A stretch of 15,661 nt of DNA from Smithellaceae bacterium (GTDB lineage Bacteria > Desulfobacterota > Syntrophia > Syntrophales > Smithellaceae). Positions 7,443 through 13,485 of the stretch are shown piece after piece (the stretch's first letter is position 1; each line of letters begins with the position of its first letter). The notes under the pieces are model-generated. The model saw only the letters and a program-made list of their open reading frames with translations. It did no database searches and was not told the origin of the DNA. Both the position numbers and the translations under genes were made by a program. Where the stretch lies: contig JAQVLL010000009.1 of the NCBI GenBank assembly GCA_028704195.1, forward strand, positions 1 through 15,661, given 5' to 3'.

Positions 7443-8903
7443 TTATTTCTTTTCTTCCTTGATGCCGGCGATATTCTTCGCCAAATTCTTTTTTTGCTCC
7501 AGGTTGCCCTGGCGGGCAATCATGATTCTCTGGGCCTGCGGTGAGCCAGCGCCGTGCATGGATTCGGTGCGGTACCCGACCGCCGCTGTCCCCAGTGTCA
7601 GATTTTCCACCAGGCGCATGACGCGTGCGCGATCTTCGCAGGATACATTGGCGGTTCCTTTCAGGTATTTTTCCAGAACTTTGCCGATTTCGGGGTTTTT
7701 GAAATCCTTTTCGGAAGCCATGGTGACCATCATGCCGCCGGCTATGTCTTCAGCCAGGCGGGCGATTTCGTAAGGGAAGCGTGTAACGTTCTGCTTGCAG
7801 ACATTGGCGAGCAGAAGGTCGATCAGATAGGTACCGGAGGAGGTTTTGTGGCCCTGCGCCGAACAGGCGATCCCGCAGGAAAACAGGGTTTCATTGAGAT
7901 GTGTCATTTCAATGAGCTTGTCCTTGACATGTGAAGCTTTGGCCGCTCCGTTGTAGTCCGCGGCAAGCGCCGCCGCCCCGATCAGGACATCGCCCACGCC
8001 GACCTTGCAGCCGCCGTAGCTCTGGCGGTGGTAACCGGCAAAGCGTTCGACCAGCATGCCGCTGAATTCATACTCGCCGCACATCAACACGTTTTCCCAG
8101 GGGATGAAGACATTGTCGAAAACCATCAGGGCTTCATGTCCGCCAAACCGGGCATTGCCCACGTCGATGGTGCCGCCTTCCATTTTTCGCGTATCGCAGG
8201 ACTGACGCCCGTAAATGTAATAAACACCTTTTTCATCCGCGGGGCAGACAAAGGAGACGGCGTAATCCGCGTCATCCTTGCCCATGGCAATGGTCGGCAT
8301 GACCAGAATCCAGTGCGAGTTGACGGCTCCGGTCTGGTGGGCCTTCGCACCGCGCACCACGATGCCCTTATCGTTTTTCTCGACTATGCGCACAAACATA
8401 TCCGGGTCGGCCTGCTGGTGAGGGGCCAGGCCCCGGTCGCCTTTGACGTCGGTCATGGCTCCGTCAACAACAAGGTCTTCGTCCTGAACCATTTTCAAAA
8501 ATCGGTTGAACCGTTCATGGTATTTTGTGCCGAGTTTCTGATCCATTTCAAAGGTCGTGCTGTCCACGGCGTTCATGGCATCCATGCCGACACATCGCTG
8601 AAAACAGGCTGCCGTCTTCTGTCCCAGAAGACGCTGCATCTTGACTTTTTTCACCAGATCTTCGGTGCTCTGATGCAGATGAGTGAAACGATTGATTTTA
8701 TTTCCGGTAAGATGGGATTTGGCCGTCATCAGATCTTCATGCTCCGGCTTTTGTGCCAGTTCATACGTCATTTTAACTGCGTTCATTGACGGACGGATGA
8801 TGGGGTGGTCCACCCAGTTTTTCACGAGTTCCCCCATGAGGTAAATTTTAAAATTCATTTTTCGCAAGCTGTCTTCGTATTGCTCGGGCGTTTTAAGGGC
8901 CAT
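7443..8903 (-). CDS. abfD: 4-hydroxybutyryl-CoA dehydratase / vinylacetyl-CoA delta-isomerase (AbfD family)
   Basis: AbfD converts 4-hydroxybutyryl-CoA to crotonyl-CoA by a radical mechanism using FAD and an unusual [4Fe-4S] cluster, and also isomerises vinylacetyl-CoA. The 486-residue protein is close to the characterised Clostridium aminobutyricum enzyme (about 490). The cluster ligands are all present: Cys100 and Cys104 in CFQRC, His292 and Cys299 in YHRQSYGGC, followed by Lys300. Tyr296, Glu257 (FGGHEAL) and a glutamate in RTESMHGAGSPQ (Glu447) also match known active-site positions. This separates it from HpaB-type flavin monooxygenases of the same superfamily, which lack the cysteines. 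The ATG at 8903 is chosen because AGGAGG lies 7 bases upstream; an in-frame ATG at 8942 would add 13 residues with no homologous counterpart. It lies between a thiolase and an aminotransferase and has a candidate promoter of its own. Confidence 0.95.
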   Translation of the reverse strand: MALKTPEQYEDSLRKMNFKIYLMGELVKNWVDHPIIRPSMNAVKMTYELAQKPEHEDLMTAKSHLTGNKINRFTHLHQSTEDLVKKVKMQRLLGQKTAACFQRCVGMDAMNAVDSTTFEMDQKLGTKYHERFNRFLKMVQDEDLVVDGAMTDVKGDRGLAPHQQADPDMFVRIVEKNDKGIVVRGAKAHQTGAVNSHWILVMPTIAMGKDDADYAVSFVCPADEKGVYYIYGRQSCDTRKMEGGTIDVGNARFGGHEALMVFDNVFIPWENVLMCGEYEFSGMLVERFAGYHRQSYGGCKVGVGDVLIGAAALAADYNGAAKASHVKDKLIEMTHLNETLFSCGIACSAQGHKTSSGTYLIDLLLANVCKQNVTRFPYEIARLAEDIAGGMMVTMASEKDFKNPEIGKVLEKYLKGTANVSCEDRARVMRLVENLTLGTAAVGYRTESMHGAGSPQAQRIMIARQGNLEQKKNLAKNIAGIKEEKK

Positions 8904-8910
8904 GATGATT

Positions 8911-8916
8911 CCTCCT
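8911..8916 (-). promoter_or_regulatory. Ribosome-binding site deciding the abfD start
   Basis: AGGAGG on the - strand, 7 bases before the ATG at 8903. It falls inside the longer in-frame reading that starts at 8942 and so argues for the shorter 486-residue protein. Confidence 0.75.
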
Positions 8917-8961
8917 GGCATTGTATTTACATGGAACCGCAAAGTCCAGATGTTAATGTTT

Positions 8962-8991
8962 ATAATGTGATGATGAATTCCCTTATGTCAA
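8962..8991 (-). promoter_or_regulatory. Candidate sigma-70 promoter for abfD
   Basis: A perfect -35 TTGACA (8986-8991, - strand) is followed after 18 bases by CATTAT (8962-8967), a 4 of 6 match to the -10 consensus. Transcription would start about 50 bases before the abfD start codon. It lies in the 153-base gap after the thiolase, so abfD may be transcribed separately or boosted here. Confidence 0.45.
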
Positions 8992-9056
8992 TTAGCGGAA
9001 TCCGAAACAGCCCTGATCAGATGGGACTCCACTTTTTTTTCGCGATAATCATATTT

Positions 9057-10241
9057 TTACAGCATTTCCACGATAAACGCGTGGCCGGGACCGCCGCTGG
9101 CGCAAAGGGCTGCGCAGCCAAATTTTTTTCCGCGTCGCTTGAGTTCATTCATCATGGTGATAATCAACCGCGCGCCGGTGGCGCCTACGGGGTGTCCCAT
9201 GCTGATGCCGGAGCCTACCGCGTTGATTTTATCCAGGGGAACTTTCAGCTCGCGGTTGCAGCCGATCACCTGTGCTGCAAAGGCTTCGTTGAATTCAAAA
9301 TAATCGATGTCCTCCAATTTCATTTCGGCAAATTTCAAAGCATTTTTTACGGCCGGGACAACGCCCATGCCCATGATGCGGGGCTCCACGGAACCCGGAG
9401 CCGATGCGACCACGCGCGCAATCGGGGTTACACCCAGTTCTTTTGCTTTTTGGGCTTCCATCATGATCATGCAGGATCCCGCGTCGTTAAGGCCCGAGGC
9501 ATTACCGGCGGTGACGGTGCCGTCCTTTTTGAATGCGGGTTTGAGCTTGCTTAATGCTTCGATGTTTGTATCAGCCCGGGGATGCTCATCGCGCTCGAAT
9601 ATGACCGGACCCTTTTTGGTTTTAATGTCCACCGGAACGATTTCATCCTTAAACCAGCCTTTTTCAATGGCGGCGCAGGCCCGCTGGTGACTCATCAGCG
9701 CCCATTCATCCTGTTCCTGACGGGAAATTTTATACATATCGGCAATGTTGTCCGCCGTGATGCCCATGTGATAACCCAGCAGTGCGTCCACCAAACCGCC
9801 GATCATCAGGCTGTCCTGAATCTTTTCGCCGTCGTTCAACCGATAGCCCTTGCGGGCGCCGAAAAGCAGATAGGGGGCGTTACTCATGCTTTCAATGCCG
9901 ACCGCGGCTCCAATGTCGATTTTGCCTAGCATGATTTCCTGTGCCAGTAATTCAGAAGCACGCATGGAAGAGCAGCATTGCTGATGCACCGTGAACGCAA
10001 AAGACTCCGCCGGCAGTTCCGCACCGAGGGCGATGTGACGGGCGGTATTGCCCGGAGAGCCGGCCTGGTTACACTGCCCTGCGACCACTTCCTGAACCAG
10101 ATTTTTTTCAATACCGGCTCTGGCAATGGCGGCTTTTAATACCGTCACGCCTAATTGCACGGGAGTCATATTTGAAAGCGACCCCATATAGTCACCGATC
10201 GCTGTTCTGACTCCGCTTACGATAACGACTTCTCTCAACAT
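9057..10241 (-). CDS. Thiolase (acetyl-CoA C-acetyltransferase-like)
   Basis: Thiolases join two acetyl-CoA into acetoacetyl-CoA or cleave 3-oxoacyl-CoA. This 394-residue protein has normal length and the full catalytic set: Cys89 as acyl-accepting nucleophile, NEAFAAQ in the C-terminal half, His350 in GHPVGATG, and Cys380 near the end. Two motifs are non-standard. The nucleophile context is HQQCCSSM where most thiolases have N-K/R-x-C-A/G-S-G, with a second cysteine at 90. The end motif is CASGGPG where C-x-G-G-G-x-G is usual. Chain-length preference cannot be read from this; acetoacetyl-CoA is inferred from the neighbours. AAGGAG lies 9 bases before the ATG, with a good promoter upstream. 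It is the first gene after the binding protein's terminator and precedes abfD by 153 bases. Confidence 0.94.
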   Translation of the reverse strand: MLREVVIVSGVRTAIGDYMGSLSNMTPVQLGVTVLKAAIARAGIEKNLVQEVVAGQCNQAGSPGNTARHIALGAELPAESFAFTVHQQCCSSMRASELLAQEIMLGKIDIGAAVGIESMSNAPYLLFGARKGYRLNDGEKIQDSLMIGGLVDALLGYHMGITADNIADMYKISRQEQDEWALMSHQRACAAIEKGWFKDEIVPVDIKTKKGPVIFERDEHPRADTNIEALSKLKPAFKKDGTVTAGNASGLNDAGSCMIMMEAQKAKELGVTPIARVVASAPGSVEPRIMGMGVVPAVKNALKFAEMKLEDIDYFEFNEAFAAQVIGCNRELKVPLDKINAVGSGISMGHPVGATGARLIITMMNELKRRGKKFGCAALCASGGPGHAFIVEML

Positions 10242-10331
10242 TCTTAATTTCTCCTTGCCTTATTTTGTTAATATTCATACTGCCAGATTAGCAACAGACA
10301 GCGCATCTATCAATTATTCTTTACAACGCTC

Positions 10332-10360
10332 ATTGTATAGACTTATTTTTCACATATCAA
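10332..10360 (-). promoter_or_regulatory. Sigma-70 promoter for the thiolase gene
   Basis: On the - strand TTGATA (10355-10360) and TACAAT (10332-10337) are separated by exactly 17 bases; each differs from consensus at one position. The predicted start, near 10325, gives a leader of about 85 bases before the thiolase ATG. It lies downstream of the binding protein's terminator, which supports separate transcription. Confidence 0.65.
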
Positions 10361-10471
10361 TAATTACTTTTTGAGACAAGCAAATATTTAAGTCATGCAT
10401 CTGATGAATCCCCCCGGGTTACATCACTGGGGTGCAGGCAGATAAAATGATGAAATAATGCCCGGGATGAT

Positions 10472-10490
10472 GTTTAATCGTTTATTAAAC
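10472..10490. promoter_or_regulatory. Perfect 19-base palindrome, possible operator upstream of the thiolase promoter
   Basis: GTTTAAT (10472-10478) and ATTAAAC (10484-10490) are exact reverse complements around CGTTT. The site is in the 385-base gap between the binding-protein and thiolase genes, about 110 bases upstream of the thiolase -35 and 49 bases from the SBP terminator. Its size and symmetry are those of a dimeric regulator site (TetR or similar), but no regulator gene is present in the window. Confidence 0.4.
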
Positions 10491-10538
10491 CGCAGATGCC
10501 CTGCGATAAGCAAAAAGCAAATGTCTGATTGAATTTTC

Positions 10539-10586
10539 GCAAACAAAACCCCCGTTTTGATGCCTTTGGCCGGGGGTATTGTTTGC
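10539..10586 (-). terminator. Rho-independent terminator of the binding-protein gene
   Basis: A 16-bp stem with one mismatch (10539-10554 with 10571-10586) contains the core CCCCCG/CGGGGG around a 16-base loop. Read on the - strand, the GC core is followed by TTTTGTTT, the expected U-tract, 41 bases after the stop codon of the binding-protein gene. The AT-rich outer stem could also work in the opposite direction. Confidence 0.8.
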
Positions 10587-10626
10587 AATAATGTAATGAA
10601 ATTTAATCTTTCAAATTATGGTTTGA

Positions 10627-11859
10627 TCAATTAATGGGAACCCACCGAATCATTTCCGGTTCAGTGGATTTGCTCATTTTCTTGTACCTCACAAATTCAG
10701 CTTGCGTTTTCGGGAATGCCAGGACGTAATCGACCTTGGTGAATTTACCGTTTTTCACCTGCTGCATGATGAGACCGCAGTACATGAAACCATTATCGTT
10801 CATGGCAAATAACTCATTGGGTACTGTATCGCCGAGCGTCGGCAGGGCCTTGGGCATATAATACCTGACTACCTTGGCATCCAGAGATTGAGAGATGTTG
10901 ATAGAGCGGGCCAGCACCTTCATCATATTATAGTTCAGGACGCATTCGGCATTCATATCTCTTTTGTAGGCTGCTTTATATTTAGCGGCAAAAGCCGGTA
11001 CGGCGGGCAAGGGCAGATCTTTAAGGGCCCCTGTGCTGATCATGCCTTCCAGCATGTTCATGTTTTTGATGACTTTTGCGATATAATCCGGTTTGGCCTG
11101 GTCAATCACAACGAATCCGCCCTTGAAACCCATGGCTCTGGCCTGCTCAATCACCAGAACGGTGGGAGCCGACGGACCGCCAATCAAGAGGAAATCCGGT
11201 TTTTTAGCCAGAGCGGCGGCCAGCTGTGTTGAAAAATCGGTTTCCGTGTAATAATTTGCCGGGAAGTCACCGACGATACGACCGCCTTTATTGCCCCAGT
11301 GCAGACTGAATATTTTTCGCCAGGCATCACCATAACCGCCCATGGTAACGACCATCGCACAGTTGCGGTAGCCTTTTGCCCAGGCCTGGTCGGCCATCAG
11401 CTGCGCGTATGTCACAAAGTTTGGAACGGCTGTTACAATCATCGGATGACCCTTATCCAAAATGGTATGGATGCTTGTATAGGCCATGATGAGGAAGTTG
11501 TAACCGGGAATCCCCATAATGGATGCTGTCGTGGTGATCATGGGATTGAAAACCGCGATGGCCTTATTCTGGTTGACCAAACGTAAGGCGTTGTTCTTGG
11601 CAAGGGTAGGATCGCTTCGATCATCGAGCTTTATCAGGTTATAGGTGTACTTTTTGCCCTTAATGGTAACGCCTCCTGCAGCATTAAGTTCTTTAACGGC
11701 CATTTCTACGCCGTTGGCACAATCCTGGCCATACTCCGCCCCCGGTCCGCTTAGAGGACCTGTGTAACCGATCACAATATCCTCCGCCAATGCAACTGCG
11801 GACCACGCGACTAACGAAAACACAAATATTGAGCATACAAACCATTTCCACTTCTTCAT
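10627..11859 (-). CDS. ABC transporter periplasmic substrate-binding protein, branched-chain amino acid (LivJ/Peripla_BP_6) type
   Basis: A 410-residue secreted binding protein. Residues 1-25 form a signal peptide (basic MKKWKW, hydrophobic core, cleavage after ALA at 23-25); no lipobox is seen, so it should be free in the periplasm. The mature start EDIVIGYTGPLSGPGAEYGQ and the following ELNAAGG region are the standard opening of the type 1 periplasmic-binding fold used for branched-chain amino acids, amides, and aliphatic or aromatic acids. AAGGAGGG lies 7-8 bases before the ATG. No LivHMGF permease or ATPase gene is in the window, and a strong terminator follows, so it is transcribed alone here. 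The ligand is unknown; because acyl-CoA genes flank it on both sides, a carboxylic acid or amino acid feeding that pathway is a reasonable inference. Confidence 0.92.
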   Translation of the reverse strand: MKKWKWFVCSIFVFSLVAWSAVALAEDIVIGYTGPLSGPGAEYGQDCANGVEMAVKELNAAGGVTIKGKKYTYNLIKLDDRSDPTLAKNNALRLVNQNKAIAVFNPMITTTASIMGIPGYNFLIMAYTSIHTILDKGHPMIVTAVPNFVTYAQLMADQAWAKGYRNCAMVVTMGGYGDAWRKIFSLHWGNKGGRIVGDFPANYYTETDFSTQLAAALAKKPDFLLIGGPSAPTVLVIEQARAMGFKGGFVVIDQAKPDYIAKVIKNMNMLEGMISTGALKDLPLPAVPAFAAKYKAAYKRDMNAECVLNYNMMKVLARSINISQSLDAKVVRYYMPKALPTLGDTVPNELFAMNDNGFMYCGLIMQQVKNGKFTKVDYVLAFPKTQAEFVRYKKMSKSTEPEMIRWVPIN

Positions 11860-11969
11860 CTTCAGACCCTCCTTTTACCGGTAATGAAAATATTGAAACG
11901 ACCTTTTGTTATTACGTTTATTGATGCTGTGGTGATATAAATCGATTAACCGTCTTAATGCCTGTTGCC

Positions 11970-12011
11970 ATTATACATCGCAAATATTTCATACAACGAG
12001 CGATGTACAAT
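11970..12011. promoter_or_regulatory. 12-bp inverted repeat overlapping a -10 box upstream of the binding-protein gene
   Basis: ATTATACATCGC (11970-11981) and GCGATGTACAAT (12000-12011) are reverse complements apart from one position, with an 18-base spacer. On the - strand the left arm carries a perfect TATAAT (11970-11975), about 110 bases before the binding-protein start codon; the matching -35 is weak. The right arm carries TACAAT in the + direction. The arrangement suits a regulator covering a promoter, possibly a divergent one. Confidence 0.5.
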
Positions 12012-12381
12012 TCTTATCTTTTTCTTACTCTCAAGAAGAGCATCTGTCAACAAAAAATATGGTTCTGCGTGTTTTTAACTATGGTTCGGCAATGCAAAAA
12101 TTATATTTTTGGGTTTTTTAAGATGTCGATCACTTGTGTCAAGCCCTGTTTGATTGCCCCCGCGGTATTCCGGGTTTCCGGTCTGCACGGGTCTGCGAGG
12201 GTTGATCCAGGGGACAAATTTCCCCCGTCCGCCATCACCGGCTGCCCGACCAATCCCAGGGATGGACGATTCATAAAAAAAATAAGCGCCTGTAATACAA
12301 ATATTTTGCCGTTTCGATCGATCACCACCATGATCAAAACAAAAGCACGCATCAACCAGCCGTTTAGATACCTGTTTTTTC
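12012..12381. other. Long divergent intergenic region with a weak small-ORF candidate
   Basis: The gap between the binding-protein and 3-hydroxyacyl-CoA dehydrogenase start codons is 631 bases. Its outer parts are AT-rich and its centre (about 12140-12290) is GC-richer. Open frames exist on both strands (12101-12355 on the - strand, 84 codons; a longer + frame ending at 12446). Neither has a convincing ribosome-binding site and I recognise no family. The - frame ends in a plausible helix (AGAIKQGLTQVIDILKN), so a decayed gene remnant is possible. No tRNA, riboswitch or terminator was recognised. Confidence 0.35.
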
Positions 12382-12411
12382 TTGACTTTAACCGTTCGAT
12401 GCTGTTATTTA
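12382..12411 (+). promoter_or_regulatory. Weak candidate promoter for the 3-hydroxyacyl-CoA dehydrogenase gene
   Basis: TTGACT (12382-12387, 5 of 6 to the -35 consensus) is followed after 18 bases by TATTTA (12406-12411), a poor -10. It is about 80 bases upstream of the start codon. Confidence 0.3.
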
Positions 12412-12490
12412 TCCGTTGCTTGTTTCAACGCGGCAGGCTGGTTTAGCTAATCATATCGTACAGTCACTATCAACTTAAGGAGAGTTTGTT

Positions 12491-13348
12491 ATGAAAATTG
12501 AGAAGGTTTGTGTTTTAGGTGCCGGCTTGATGGGCAACGGTATTGCCCAGGTTTGTGCTCAGGCGGGTTATGATGTCGCTTTGCGTGACATTGAGCAAAG
12601 ATTTGTCGATGGTGGGATGAAAACAATCCAGAAGAACCTTGCCCGCGATGTCGAAAAAGGCAAAATGACACAGGTGCACATGGAGGCTGTGCTGGCCCGC
12701 ATCAAGCCTACCCTGGATTTGAAGGAAGCCGCTACGAACGCGGACATCGTTGTCGAAGTTGTCATCGAAGTAATGGACGTCAAGAAAAAAGTATACGCGG
12801 AGCTGGAGGAAATTGTTCCTGAGCATTGCCTGTTTTTTACCAATACATCGGGGTTGAGCATTACCGAAATGGCGGCCATTACAAAAAGACCGGGCCGCTT
12901 TATCGGCACGCACTTTTTCAATCCCGTGCCGGTGATGAAACTTCTGGAAATTATCCGCGGGCATCAAACATCCGAGGAAACTCTACAGACGGCCCGCGAG
13001 TGGGGCACAAAGATCGGGAAGGATGTCATTGTTGTCAAAGAGGCCCCGGCCTTCGTCGTGAACAGAATTCTCTGTACGATGCTCAATGAAGCCTTCTTTG
13101 TCCTTGATGAAGGGCTGGCGACGGCTGAGGATATTGATAAAGGCATGGTGCTGGGATGTAACCATCCAATTGGTCCGCTGGCGCTGGCTGATCTTGTGGG
13201 AAACGAAACATTGCTCCGCGTCATCGAAGGACTGCACAGGGAACTGGGAGATAAATACCGCCCCGCGCCAATTTTAAGAAAATTGGTCCGAGCCGGAAAT
13301 TTCGGGCGCAAAACAGGCAAAGGGGTTTACGATTACAGCAAAAAATAA
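12491..13348 (+). CDS. hbd: 3-hydroxybutyryl-CoA dehydrogenase
   Basis: Oxidises 3-hydroxybutyryl-CoA to acetoacetyl-CoA with NAD(P)+, or the reverse. The 285-residue length is the usual size of the stand-alone bacterial enzyme. The N-terminal Rossmann fold has GAGLMGNGIAQ (10-20). Catalytic residues fit the family: Ser120 in NTSGLSI, His141 in GTHFFNPVP, Glu153 in LLEIIRG and Asn191 in FVVNRI. The C-terminal dimerisation domain runs from about 190 and ends GRKTGKGVYDYSKK, the standard family ending. AAGGAG lies about 9 bases before the ATG. It heads a + strand pair with the acyl-CoA dehydrogenase, 137 bases downstream. With the thiolase on the other strand it forms the lower half of crotonyl-CoA oxidation. 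Confidence 0.96.
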   Translation: MKIEKVCVLGAGLMGNGIAQVCAQAGYDVALRDIEQRFVDGGMKTIQKNLARDVEKGKMTQVHMEAVLARIKPTLDLKEAATNADIVVEVVIEVMDVKKKVYAELEEIVPEHCLFFTNTSGLSITEMAAITKRPGRFIGTHFFNPVPVMKLLEIIRGHQTSEETLQTAREWGTKIGKDVIVVKEAPAFVVNRILCTMLNEAFFVLDEGLATAEDIDKGMVLGCNHPIGPLALADLVGNETLLRVIEGLHRELGDKYRPAPILRKLVRAGNFGRKTGKGVYDYSKK

Positions 13349-13416
13349 TATCTTTTTCATGGACATGCAGCTCTTTTTCAAAGCCCGCCGTCACGGTATG
13401 CAATGAACGTTATGAA

Positions 13417-13464
13417 ATCGCTGCAGCTACGAAAAATTAATGCTCGTACCGCGTGAGCGGGATT
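13417..13464 (-). repeat. Dispersed intergenic repeat, copy C (inverted)
   Basis: A 48-base element between the dehydrogenase and acyl-CoA dehydrogenase genes. Its reverse complement starts AATCCC, contains GCATTAATT at the same offset as copies A and B, and ends CGTAGCTGCAGCGAT with a one-base deletion relative to them. In this copy CCGC and GCGG form a short hairpin around GTGA. It ends 21 bases before the acyl-CoA dehydrogenase ATG, so it forms part of that gene's leader. Confidence 0.72.
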
Positions 13465-13485
13465 AAAAATTAAGGGAGAACCGTT

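Noticed and set aside
8028..8789. Long + strand open frame (253 codons) opposite abfD
   Set aside because: It lies entirely antisense to a strongly conserved gene, has no recognised domain, and is explained as a shadow of biased codon use.
7443..8903. Reading the abfD-like gene as a 4-hydroxyphenylacetate 3-monooxygenase (HpaB)
   Set aside because: HpaB proteins lack the four iron-sulfur ligands seen here; the cluster-binding motifs place it with 4-hydroxybutyryl-CoA dehydratase.
12210..12226. GGGGA/TCCCC short palindrome in the divergent intergenic region
   Set aside because: A 5-bp stem in a GC-rich patch is expected by chance and has no matching promoter.
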